64,000 bases of DNA, taken from the NCBI GenBank assembly GCA_028641055.1, contig CM054058.1, positions 498,001,919 to 498,065,918 of the forward strand. Reading direction: 5' to 3'. Shown here one piece after another: positions 34,038-44,975 of the stretch (the stretch's first letter is position 1; each line of letters starts with the position of its first letter). Under the pieces are notes generated by a model. The model ran no database searches, had not been told where the DNA came from, and saw only the letters and a program-made list of their open reading frames with translations. The DNA comes from Alopecurus myosuroides. Taxonomy: Eukaryota; Streptophyta; Magnoliopsida; Poales; Poaceae. A program made the translations under genes and the position numbers.

Positions 34038-36316
34038 TGTCGCACCCGGACTTCTAAAGGATACTCGCCGTTCCGTTGAACAGTAGTAGATTGGATTACG
34101 GGGCTCACCGGCACCCGCGTCCTCTTACGAGTAGGCCAACACACGTATGTGTGACAACCAACCCCTATCTGTTCAGCGTCGACGTAAACTATCCCATAGA
34201 AATCAGGACACTTCCATTGACGTACTTCAAACCATACACACATGGTACGTCAACGGCGTTGAACAACTGATATCACAACAAATCTCTACGACACAAAAGA
34301 TTGAAATAAGTTGCAAATAGCTCTCATTAGAGCAGAGATAGCAAATACAATCATTCAGAGGACACATGTCCCAACATCACATCATTACATCACAGCGGAA
34401 GCATTCAACATGTCTGAGTACAGACAAGATCCAAATAGGCCTAAGAGGCCGGAAACGAAAAGACGGAGCCCATCCACGAAGTCTCGGATCCTGCCCGGGT
34501 CCGCTATCTACTCGTCAGCAGTCTCGTCATACTCCACGTAGTAGCCACCATGGGGATCCTCGGAAACGTCGTCTGCGGAAACCACAGCCCCAAAGGGGTC
34601 AGTACATAAACGTAATGGCAAGCAAGACTCACAGTTCACCAAAGTGTAACCCGTCAACACCAAGCACAGATGCTTTGGGTTCAACGGAAGGAAGGGGATA
34701 TAAAATATGCTGCAACTGGCTGCGCTAACCAACTACAGAGATTCTACCACTTCCGGCTATCAGAAAGGAGATAAGATCGCGTATCGTAACCACCCTATCA
34801 ACTAACCTCAAACAAACCCATCCTGGATCTCGCCCCTTATCCAAAGAAGCAATCCGAGGATAACTCACACAGTTGGATTAATGTTGGTTCAGATTGTTGT
34901 GTCAATAAGCCTATTACTAGTCAAGTTGTTAATCATTGGGTGTAAGGTTGTTTATCATTAGATTTAAGTTGTCCTGAGTACTTGTTAGCCAGTACTTTCA
35001 CCAAGTAGTCCATAACCGCGGAAAACACGGCTTCTCGAGAAGATTTATCCCTGCAGGGTTGCACCAATTTGGCCGTACACGCATGAATAACCCGCCAGAT
35101 GGAAAGGCCCTTCCACCAAGCGGGGCACTCAACACAACTCAACTCTTCTTCGCATCAAGCCCAAAGCACCTTGGGCGCACGGCTAATCGAGCCCAGAAGA
35201 AAATGGACCCTCATAGCACTCTAAGAACGTGTCCCCCTATATGCCGACTACAAAAGTTCCACCCTGGCCTGGGCTCGCAAGATCATGCATGCGGCAAATG
35301 GAAAACACGAACTAAATGAGGCGATTTGGACGAGATGAGAATCGAATCAAATTGAGGGGGGCGCCCATACTCGCTTCCCACATGCGGTTAGTGCGCTCAT
35401 CATGGATCAGTAGACAAGACCCTTTTCCTATTAGGGTCGACACTAGCAGGCCTCAAAACCACACAGGGCCTCCTGCCGGTGCCTTATCATCAAAATTATT
35501 ATTTAACAATAACATTAGCATGGTTGATTGATTAAACATCGAGCCCCCAGAACGTAACAGAAATAGTAACAGAAAGTAACGGGTAACATACTCGAGCAAA
35601 ACAACCCTAAGCATGCTAGTAAGACACGGGCTCAAACAATGGTTATAGGTGTGGAGGTGAGGCAATATCAGGGTTAAGGGATTCATGTGATAGGTTCGTA
35701 ACAGAAACAACTAATACTAGGGCCAGCAGAATAGACAACGGAAAGTATCGGTAACCAATGTTGAAAGGAACACAGTGGTTCATGTGAGTGATAACTTGCC
35801 TGCAAACCCAGTAGCCTGGTACTGAGCTAACTCCTTAGAAGGGGTGTCGTAAGTATCGTCGGTCTCAACGTCGTCGTGTATCCGAGAAGAAGCAAACAGA
35901 CAATGCAGCAAAGGTAGACAATCAAGATCATGGCATAGTGCACAATCATGGGGATGATGCATGTCAGGTTAATGGTTGCATCAAAATAAACTAGCTAACA
36001 TGATAACACAATTTAAATGGACCCATATGCAATTGGATTGCATATGGAAAAGATCCATGAATTAAGTGGAAACAAATGATCTACAAGTTATTACCATGTG
36101 AGAGTTTGCTTAGCATGATGCATGCATGATGAAAACGATAAGGTAACAATATTAGATGCAATTGGAATGATAATTAACAAGTTAAGAATTTATTTATTAA
36201 GTTTGGAAATTTTGGTTACTTAATGATGTTACACAAACATTGGTTGTTTTCATCAAGTTAAATTGTTCAAAACAAATGACAAAGTTATTATTTGAAAAGA
36301 GCAAAACATTTTGGGT

Positions 36317-37015
36317 GGTTTATATGTTTCAATAATTAGCAAAGGAATTACCATGATTTAATTTGGAAATAAACAAGTTAAACAAGAATTAAATTGGAAT
36401 TAATTCAAGTGTGGATGTTAATTGAATTTTATTTGATCAAAACATTAAACCAAGTTCATATTTGGAAAGGTTATGTGTTTCTGGTTTGAAAACATATTTT
36501 ACATGTTCAAAAATAAATTAATTTGAGCAAGTTATGATTTTAGCAATTTTAAATGAATTAAACAAGGGTTAAATTGTTTAGGCAATTTTAACTATTCAAA
36601 ACAGGAAACAAAAATTATATTTGAAAAGGTTATTGAAATAGCATGGAAAACATATTTTATTTGCATTTATTGGATTAAGAATGAATTAGTTATAGATTTA
36701 GCAAATTGCATTTGAATTATTTGAATTCAAATTTGAATTGCATTTGGAATTTGCAAAATAGTAAACAAATGATACCAAAAGATAGATAATTTGATTTAGA
36801 TCAGCACACATATTTTATTTGAGTTAATTGAATTAAGTATGAATTAATTATGGAATTAACCAAATTGGAAAAGAATTGTTTGAATTTGAAATTTGAAACA
36901 ATTTGAATTGTGCAAAACAGAAAACAAATGCTTTGAATAGGTAGATAATTAAATTTGGGTCAAGATTCATATTTTATTTTTATTATTTGGATTTAGGAAA
37001 TAAAAGTTATTAACA
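36317..37015. repeat. Array of about 161-base degenerate tandem repeats in LTR B (right)
   Basis: Direct counterpart of 30287-31000, with the same order and spacing of units. Confidence 0.75.
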
Positions 37016-37252
37016 ATTAAAAACTGGGGACCAAATTGTAAAGACAGGGGCCTAAAAGAAAGAGATAGAATAGCAGAGGGGCCCCTGGGGCGTTTTACAC
37101 CCAGGGCAACCCAGCCTGGGTCTCTGCGGCGCGGGCCCGTGCCCAGGTGGCGTCCACGTGGGCGTGGGTGCGGTGAGATGGCATGTCAGGTCCATGACCA
37201 GTGGGCCCTGCATGCGCGCGGAAGAAAACCAAAAAAATTGTTGGGCTAAATG

Positions 37253-37325
37253 CCCTGGGCGGAAATCGAACTCGTGACGGCTCGCTGCGCACAAGGGAAC
37301 CAAACCAGTGCGCTATCGCTGACGT
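37253..37325 (-). ncRNA. tRNA-like module in LTR B (right)
   Basis: Counterpart of 31225-31297, with the same A-box-like TAGCGCACTGG and B-box-like GAGTTCGATTTCC. Confidence 0.45.
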
Positions 37326-39941
37326 TTGGTTCAGAGTGCAGCTGCTGTGAGTTTCAGGTAAAGGAACCGGCCTGGTGCCTCTCGCTGACGAAACTGAAGG
37401 ACGGAAACCTTCCTCGATCGATAGCAGGCACGAACGCGGTGGCGATCTGCGGATGCAGACGGTGGGCAGCGTTGGGTGCTGAACACGCGAGTGTGCTGCA
37501 GGTAGGGGTTGCAGTGGGTGCTGATGTGTGGAGAATTGGAATTCACAGCGCAGGAACACAGCAGGCGTCGTTACTGAAGTTCCGACAGCAGCAGAGGTTC
37601 AGAAACAACGCCTGAACGAGGAACCTGTAGCGGCGATCGACGGGCTGGAGCTAGCTCGCGATGTGTGCGTGTGCGTGCAGGATCACCGTGTGGAGGCGTG
37701 CAGGAGGTCGTGGAGTGTGGACAGGGGATGGGAAGCAGGAGAGGTAGCGCTGCTCACCTCGGTGGTCGTCGTTGGAGTCTGTCGAGGTGCAGCGGCGGGC
37801 GGAAGTTCCCGGCGACGGCGTGGTCACTCCGGTTGCTTCCAGCGACCGGCGAGGGGACGGGGAGGTGGAGGAAAACGCCGGGGTTCCATTCCCATCACCA
37901 GTTGCTCCTCGAGGTGGCCGTGGCGAGCCCACAACGTCCAACTCCTGACGGCGACGGGAGACAGAGGTGGTTCTCTGACGGCGGATGTGGAGCTGCAGTA
38001 ACGCGTTCGAACGAGCTCGTCCACGATCAGAGCAGTGGGTTAGAGGCGAACCAGAACGTGTTGATCGAAGGAGGAGCATCGAGCATACCTTCGAGGACAG
38101 AGACGAAAAGCTGGATTTTGACAGAGACGGTGGCGAGCTGCACCAAGCTTCGTCCACGATCGGTAGGCACAGGAAAAATTTCAGGGAGGCGAGGAGGGTC
38201 TAGCGGCGGCGAAGGCTGGAAAGGAGGAGTAGGGAGCAGCTAGGGTTCCAGGAGGGAGGGGCTTTATGGAGGGCAGCGAGCTCGTGGTGGTGATCGATGG
38301 GAGGCAACGTGGTAGCATCTGGTCCATGCCGTACAGGAAGACAGTGACAGGAGAGAGATAAACAGAGAGAGGGGGCTGTGTGGGCTTGGGGAAAGTGGGC
38401 TGGAGGGGAAAGGCTGCCTCCTTGCTTTGCTTTTCTTTCTATTTTTTTTGTTTCTCTGTTTTTTTTTGTAGCAAAACGAAATTGGAAGGAATAGATGCTT
38501 TGGGGTTTGCCAACAATTCCAGAAAAATTTTGGGTGGTCTACTAAGTGTGTTAGCAACCAATTTGGCCATTCTATTTTCCAAGATTTCAAAATTTCAGTG
38601 TTGTTTGTAAATTGGTTTAGTTTTGAGGTATTTGATAAATATTTGATTAATCTTGCAACCAACAAGTTAATAGGGTGAACAAATAACTTCAACTGTAAAC
38701 AATTGAGTATATTTGTTTTGGTGATTTTTGTAATTTCAAATGGGGTGTTGTTTAGTGATTTGGTTTGAATTTGAAAGCAACTTGGGAATTAATTGATTAA
38801 TATTGAAAACAAGGATTTTAATAGGGTGAACCCTATTAATTAAAATAGAACAAATGGTTTGGTTATAATGCTGATTTTATAAGTTGAATGTGGGTGTTGT
38901 TTGAACAATGTATTTGAATTTTTGAATGTGATTTGGAAACAATTGATTGATTAAACCCATCAATTTAATAATTGAGCATTATAGAATAAAAGAAAACAAT
39001 TTGGTTGTTTTTATTTGAAATAACATTTTGGAAATTGTAACATCACAAGGATGAAACAAAAGGTTTGAATTTTGGTTTGAAATTCAAATAGAAAACAAAG
39101 GAAAACAAATGAAAACAGTTGGAAAACAAATGGAAAACAAGCAAAACAGATGCAATCAACATGATGCCATGATGCAAAACATAAAATAACAGAGAGCAAA
39201 CATTCTAATGGCTATTTTCAGACTTGGGATGTTACAGTAAGACACGGGCAACAAGCAAAAAGGTTATAGGTGTGGAGGTGAGGCTATATCAGGGTTAAAG
39301 GATAACATGTGATAGGTTCGTAACAGAAGCAACGATTCAAAAGGCTAGCAGAATAGACAACGGAAAGTATCGGTATCCAATGTGGAAAGGAACACAATGG
39401 TTCATGTGAGTGAATACTTGCCTGCAAACTCAGCAGCCTGGTACTGAGCTAACTCCTCTGAAGCAGTATCGTAAACCTCGTCTGTCTCAACGTCGTCGTC
39501 TATTCGAGAAGAAGCAAACAAACAACGCAAAGAGACAAGCAATCAATAACATGGAATAATGCACAATCATGGGATGATGCATGTCCATTTAATTGATGCA
39601 TCAAAATGAACTAGTTGACATGGTAACATAACATGATTAAATGGGCCCATATGCAATTTGAATTGCATATGGAAAGCCCATGAATTAAGGTTGGAATAAT
39701 TGTTTTACAACTAATCAACAGGTGAAAGTGGATTAGTATGATGCATGGATGAGGAAAACAGAAAGCAAACAACCATAGGTTCAATTTGAAATAAGGTTTA
39801 CCAAGTTTGGAATTTTAGTTATTAAGTTATGAAATTTTGGTTTCTTAAAGGTGTTACACAAGCATTTGTTGTTTTCACCAATTCTAATTGTTCAAAGTAG
39901 ATAACAGAGTTCATATTTGGAAAGAACACAAAATTTTAGGT

Positions 39942-40650
39942 GGATTACATGTTTCAATTGTTGACAAAGGATTTAGGATGAATTAATTATGAATTAAACA
40001 AATTTAAACAAGATTTAAATGAAATTAATTCAAGTTTGAATTTAATTGAATTTTTATTTGTTCAAAACATTACACCAAATTCATATTTGAAAAGTTTATA
40101 CTTTTATGGTTGGAAAACATATTTTATATGTTCAAAAAGAAATTAATTTGACCAAGTTATGAATTTAACAATATTAAATGATTTAAACAAGGATTAAATT
40201 ATTTAATCAATTTTAATTACCCAAAACATGAAACAAAGTTTATATTTGCATAGGTGGTTTAATTTAGCATGGAAAACATATTTTATTTGTTGAAAATGGA
40301 TTTAAAATGAGCAAGTTATTAATTTGGCAATTTTAAATGCATTAATTAAGAAACAGTTGTTTTCAACAATTTAATTTATTTAAAACAGAACACAAAGTTG
40401 ATATTTGCAAAGTTCATGAAAAATGGGATGGTAAACATATTTAGTTTGTTGAATTTGGAATTTTTATGCCCAAGTTATGAATTTTGCAAAATTAAGTGAA
40501 TTAAACAAGGATTCAAATATTTCACCAATTTAAAATATTCAAAACAGTAAACAAAATTTATATTTAGGTATAGGATTTAATTTGGAGTGGAAAACATATT
40601 TAAAATGTTGAAATTGGAGTTAAAATGAATTATTTATGCAATTTTAAAGT
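39942..40650. repeat. Array of 159-base tandem repeats in solo LTR A
   Basis: Starts of GGAAAACATATTTTA-like units fall at 39942, 40112, 40271, 40430 and 40589. That gives a first spacing of 170 and then three of exactly 159 bases. Units have diverged in sequence but kept their length. Confidence 0.8.
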
Positions 40651-40794
40651 TTAGGTATTATTCTGCCATTTATTTATTAGCTAGGGACTTAGAAATAATT
40701 TACAGGGGCTAAGAAGAAATTAGCAAGGACTTGTTTGTGAATAGGGGGTTTGTGCAGGGCCTGGAAAAATAAGATGGGAAAGAGGGGTTTAATC

Positions 40795-40866
40795 CCGGGG
40801 GTGGGATTCGAACCCACGACCTCCTGCTCGTGCGCGCGGGCTGCTGCCAATGCGGTATGCTGTGTG
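40795..40866 (-). ncRNA. tRNA-like module in solo LTR A
   Basis: On the minus strand a perfect T-arm GTGGG-TTCGAAT-CCCAC includes a perfect B-box GGTTCGAATCC. Upstream, TACCGCATTGG resembles an A-box. Position and orientation match the modules in LTR B, so the module belongs to the family rather than being a chance insertion. Confidence 0.55.
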
Positions 40867-42690
40867 TTTGTTGACAGTAAGGGGGGTCGTGGGGGTATAT
40901 GGTTCAGTTGGAGCGTTAACTGAACATGAACATCAAAGTTCAGTTGTCTGAACTTCGCTGTCAGTCGCGCGGTGGCCGCCGGCGAGGAATCGCTCGCTGC
41001 TGCTGTTGTGCGGTGACCGTGTGCTGCGCGTGTGCGTGCACGAACTCGTGTAGATGCGGTTCAGAGGGAAAAGGAAGAGAGAGGTGCGAGGGAGGAGAGG
41101 GAGCTCACAGCGATGAAGAACAGAGGGAGCAGGGAGCGGTGCAGAGGTTGGCCGGCGACGAACCCTTGACGGCGGCGGCACAGTGGGGCTTCTCGGGGGA
41201 AACCGAGGAGACGGCGCGGGAGAGGGAGGCGTGGCGGCTCCATTCCCGGCTTCAGATTGCTCCGATGGTGGCCATGGCTCCGATGATCGCCGGAGGGAGG
41301 AGGTGGTGGTGATCGGTTTCAGTTACAGAGAGGCAGAGGTGCGGCGAGAGAGAAAGAGAGGAAGAGAAAATGGAGGCGGGGGAGAGGGAGAGAGGGGAGA
41401 GAATTAGGGCAGAGGGAGAGGGAGCCCTCGGGCGAGGGTTTTAAGGGGAGGGGGAGGAGCTCCTGTCCGTTCGCTGCTGCTGCTGGAGGACGTGGACAGG
41501 TTCGATGGCGTGCCGTACAAGGGAGGAAGAAAGAGGGGGTACCGGGCCTGAGGGGGAGAGGTGGGCTGGCCCAACTGGGCTGGCCTGCCCCCTCTCTCTC
41601 TCTTTTATTTTTTATTTTTTGTGTTCTGTTTGTTTTTTTTGCTAAAAGGAAAAGAGAGAAAAGGAGTGGGTTTGAGGGTTAGAAAATTTAGGAGAAAAAT
41701 TTGTATTTGATTAAGTTTTGTAACAACACCTAAATGCAACTTTTGTTTTCTCAAACATTTCAAATTTGTTGATGTTTGTAAATTTAATTGAAATTGAGTA
41801 ATTTTGATATTAGATGAATAATGGTGACTTAAGCAATTTAAATGTTTTTGATTTCAAGTAAATTTGAAACAAAGGAGAGTTTTGTAATTTTCATGAATTC
41901 CAAAAGGGTTGTTGTTTGGAAATTTAATTGAATTTGGAAAGGAATTTGAATTAAGTGAATTTGCTATTAAATGAATTATTGAAACTTAAACAATTTGATG
42001 GTTTGAAATTTATAGTTCAATGGAAACAACTTGATGTTTTGATTTGGATAATTTTATTTGAAAATTGTAACAGCACAAGTATGAAACAAAAGGTTTGAAA
42101 TTTGATTTGAAATTCAAATAGAAAACAAAGGAAAACAAAGGAAAACAGAGGAAAACAATTGGAAAACAAATGCAAAACTTAAGATGCCATGATGCAAAAC
42201 ATAAAATAACAGAGAGCAAACATTCTAATGGCTATTTTTCATACTTGGGATGTTACAGACGCCGTCTCCGTTCATCAGCCGGCGGAAGCCCACACCTTCG
42301 AGCACCCCCTGCCTGGATTGGACCCGCCCCTTCCCCGAGCACCCCCGGCCTCCATTCGACCCGCCCCTTCCCGAGCACCCCCGGCCTCCATTCGACCCGC
42401 CCCTTCCCGAGCTCCTCGTGCCTCTGTTCGGCCGTGCACGTATGCCCCTTCTCGAGCACTTCCTGCCTCCGTTCGCCCCTGCACGTTTTGCCTCTCTTGT
42501 TGCCAGCAAGCTCAAGGTAAGAGGAAATCCTCTGTTTCTATTTGTATTAATTTTTGTATGCTTCTTATTAGATTCGAAATGCAGCATGCTCTTCTAGTTG
42601 AAAGCTTAAACATAGCTGAAATAGTATTAGATGATTCTGTCCCAAAATATTATTAGCTGAAATGTATGTTAAATGAAAAATTGTGTTTAG

Positions 42691-43128
42691 ATGGAAAGTG
42701 CCAAAGCTGTGTGGGATGCTACTGCATCTAAAATTTTCTGTGAGTGTGCTGCCACACAAGTAGGGCTCGGAAATAGGCCGACCAAGTTCTTGACTGCCTC
42801 GGAAATGTTCAATTATCTACATTCATCACTCAGAAATGTCATAGAACGATGTTTTGCTGTGTTGAAGCAAAAATGGCGCATTTTGAAAGCTATTCCTAGC
42901 TACCCACCGAGGAAGCAGGAAAGGATTATCATTGCTTGTTTGGCATTGCACAACTTCATTCGAGATAGTGATCTTTATGATTACCACTTTGCTAGATGCG
43001 ATGCTGACGAGGACTACATTCCTCCGGGCCATGTGGTCAACAATGGTGGCGGGAACTATGCGGCAGGGCCCAATGTTAGCATGGATGCAATTCGTGATAG
43101 CATTGCTGATGCTATCATGGCCCATTGA
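42691..43128 (+). pseudogene. PIF/Harbinger transposase derivative: Myb/SANT-like piece fused to DDE C-terminus
   Basis: The 145-residue frame begins KAVWDATASKIFCECA and GNRPTKF, as in the Myb/SANT-like DNA-binding protein encoded by PIF/Harbinger elements. It then jumps to NYLHSSLRNVIERCFAVLK and IIIACLALHNFIRD, the conserved end of the DDE nuclease (Harbinger/ALP1 type). It ends in a Gly/Asn-rich tail. The main catalytic part is missing, so an internal deletion has fused the two genes of the element. It cannot be an active nuclease. The fused frame remains open. Confidence 0.75.
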
Positions 43129-43472
43129 TAGTAGTCGAACAACGAGTTTGTAATATATTGGAATGATACCCCTATATTTTGCAGTCGAACAACGAGTTTG
43201 TAATATATTATTAGAACTGATATATTATCTACTACAAAAATAGCTGTCAAGGTTGTTGTTTACATTTATAACATGACAGTCAGCACTTAAACCTCATCTA
43301 CAGGACAACAGGGGCATTCAGGTCGTTTCAACACGTTTTAGGTGCAGCCGCAGCTATAACAGCCGAAGAAACAAACAGACATCTGACAGCTCCAACCTTT
43401 CAGCCCCAGCTGGCAGCTACAGCTGATTCTGGCAGCTGCAGCCGTGGAGCTCCAGCCCAAACAAACACAACC

Positions 43473-43560
43473 TAATAGAGTGGATGATGTGGATAGCTTG
43501 CATGTTGAGATAGAAAAATCATAAATGCATCTTAGTGTGGTTTTGCTTTATAAGAAGTAT
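43473..43560. mobile_element. AT-rich MITE-like remnant, right half
   Basis: Continuation of 25742-25906 across the Harbinger insertion, beginning with the duplicated TAA. It contains TTTTGCTTTATAAGAAG, common in grass MITEs. It separates the two LINE halves. Confidence 0.4.
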
Positions 43561-43576
43561 AGATGGCAGCATTTCT

Positions 43577-44587
43577 CTAGAGCCAAATGTGCCAGCAAGC
43601 CAACACCAACACCTCCATGAAGAAGGCATGACCAAAAGATCTCTTAGCATGGACCACATCAGCTTGCAAATCATCTCCAGTATCTAGCCAAGTGATCTGA
43701 AGATAATTCCACACTCTTTGGCTGAAGTTGCAAGTGAAAAAAAAGATGCTTCCTATACTCAAAAGCATCAGTAGCACAATGAGAAACATTCCAACTCCTC
43801 ATTTTTAAAAGATGCTGAGTGTTGAATCTATCTCTCAGCAGCAACCATGCAAAAACTTTAAGTTTCATAGTGTAGGCTGACTTCCAAATCCAGTGAAAAA
43901 CTGGAAGGACAGAAATATGAGCATGGGCAGCTTTATAAAACTGGGCAGAAGTATATTTAGAGTCCCACTTGTATGACCAAACATCATTGTTCTCTAAAGG
44001 AGACAGATCCCCTAGCAAAAGCATCATATTAATCCTTTCCTCCTCAGCCTGCCTAGAAATAGGTAGGTAAAGTAGATCCATGAAATCTAGGGAGAGCAAA
44101 ACCGAGCGAGCAGAGATTTCTTTGTTTTTGACATAAGAGAACAACCGTGGGAAACGACGACAAAGAGGCACAGTTGAACCTCCCACCTCCCATGTGTCAA
44201 GCCAGAACAAAAAGGTGGCCCCATCACCTAAAGTCATGTTCGACACAACTCTAAAATTATCCACTAATTTCATCACATCACGCCACCAGAAGGATCCCTG
44301 AAGGTTATCAGCATGAGGAACAGAGTCCCCATAATACTCAGACCAGATCAAATGAACCCATGGCATATCCTTCTTGTTATAAAATTTGTCCAATTTTTTT
44401 TTATCAAAAGAGCATCATTCTTCTTTTGAAAATCCACCACTCCAAGACCCCCAAATTTTTTAGGTAGACAAATAATCTCCCAAGCAGCCAGAGATTTGCC
44501 CACAGAATCTTTACTCTTCCTCCAAAGACACTGCCTCAAAATTATGTCCAATTGCTTAGTAATGCCAGGGGCAATTGCAGAGTACAA
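43577..44587 (-). pseudogene. LINE ORF2 C-terminal part with zinc-binding (zf-RVT) region
   Basis: Frames 44348-44587 and 43671-44393 overlap with a frameshift. They contain CLWRKSKDSVGKSLAAWEII, CLPKKFGGLGV and the FWWRDV...GDGATFLFWLDTW block that precedes the zf-RVT domain of plant L1 ORF2. The zinc region lies near FHWIWKSAYTMKLKVFAWLL and is followed by SW-N-SHC with a frame break near 43790. The RT domain is lost by 5' truncation at about 44782. Confidence 0.8.
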
Positions 44588-44939
44588 GGGAAATGCAGAG
44601 GCATGGAGGATAATGTTGAATTAATCAACTGTAACCTGGCACCTTGGGACAAAAAAGAAGAACTGGCAGACAATCTTCTCTCCAGGTTGGAAATCAGAGG
44701 CATAAGGTCCTGAATTTTTGGTCTAGTAGTCCCTAAAAGCAGACCAAAATAAGGGTAAGGGAAAGCCTCTTCTCCATCTATACTCCCTCCATCCTCTATC
44801 TTTTCGTCTCGGTATCGAATCTACTATGTGGGTATAGTTGGAGGTGCATATGCATGTCTTGTGTGGCCATCGGTGTGTATGGGTGCTTGTCATGCAGGTG
44901 AAGCGATTGTCGCGCGCGGGCGGCCATGGTGCATGGATT

Positions 44940-44975
44940 TTTGCCGAAATGTTGATTCATTTCCATTTCGGCAAA
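44940..44975 (+). other. Hairpin in the CACTA-1 leader
   Basis: Twelve-base arms (44940-44951 and 44964-44975) pair perfectly around TTGATTCATTTC. The core arm is TGCCGAAATG with CATTTCGGCA. A related hairpin with paired substitutions occurs in the second CACTA at 57003-57038. Confidence 0.75.

Larger units (their letters stand above)
28008..39236 (-). mobile_element. LTR element B: 5.2-kb LTRs around a 0.8-kb interior
   Basis: Target duplication GTAAG occurs at 28003-28007 and 39237-39241. The LTRs 28008-33212 (5205 bases) and 34038-39236 (5199 bases) are nearly identical, so the insertion is recent on the scale of this region. Only 825 bases (33213-34037) lie between them. In element sense (minus) the interior begins with an initiator-Met tRNA primer-binding site and ends with an AAGGGGGGGCG purine tract. 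A Gypsy integrase C-terminal remnant near 33284-33340 shows descent from a Ty3/Gypsy element. It has no functional pol and must depend on other elements. Confidence 0.9.
34038..39236 (-). repeat. LTR of element B, right copy (5' LTR in element sense)
   Basis: Near-identical to 28008-33212, offset by about 6030 bases, with scattered substitutions and a few 1- to 6-base gaps. It borders the primer-binding site at its low-coordinate end. It contains the same TATA-like site (about 38262-38276), tRNA-like module and 160-base array. Confidence 0.9.
26437..42257 (-). mobile_element. Solo LTR A (about 4.6 kb) split by LTR element B
   Basis: It starts TGTCGCACCCGGACTTCTAG and ends CTTGGGATGTTACA, with target duplication GACGC at 26432-26436 and 42258-42262. 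Subtracting element B leaves 26437-28007 plus 39242-42257, about 4587 bases, a single LTR with no internal region or partner. It belongs to the same family as B but is older and clearly diverged. In element sense (minus) it runs TGTAACATCCC to GGGTGCGACA. Confidence 0.85.
25907..43472 (+). mobile_element. PIF/Harbinger element invaded by LTR elements
   Basis: The ends are GGGTCCGTTTGTTTGGGCTC (left) and GAGCTCCAGCCCAAACAAAC-ACAACC (right), an imperfect TIR. The element is flanked by TAA at 25904-25906 and 43473-43475, the 3-base duplication typical of PIF/Harbinger. The element proper is 25907-26436 plus 42258-43472, about 1.7 kb. It contains a GC-rich leader and a short chimeric transposase frame, so it is a deletion derivative. 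Confidence 0.8.
25408..44782 (-). mobile_element. L1-type LINE, 5'-truncated, split by a 17-kb insertion complex
   Basis: The 3' end is at 25408, where a T-run on the plus strand marks the poly(A) tail. Next to it lies a tail typical of grass LINEs. The 5' part lies at 43561-44782. The two halves read as consecutive parts of the same ORF2 C-terminus (LACWHIWL at the end of one, then HRCKVEVQNSLLDWVKALP in the other). Everything from 25742 to 43560 was inserted later. No endonuclease or RT core remains, and 5' truncation is usual for LINEs. Confidence 0.7.

Noticed and set aside
44783..44815. CTCCCTCCATCC start resembling a Stowaway end
   Set aside because: No partner end or TA-flanked inverted repeat within reach; may be a relic at the LINE border but cannot be supported as an element.
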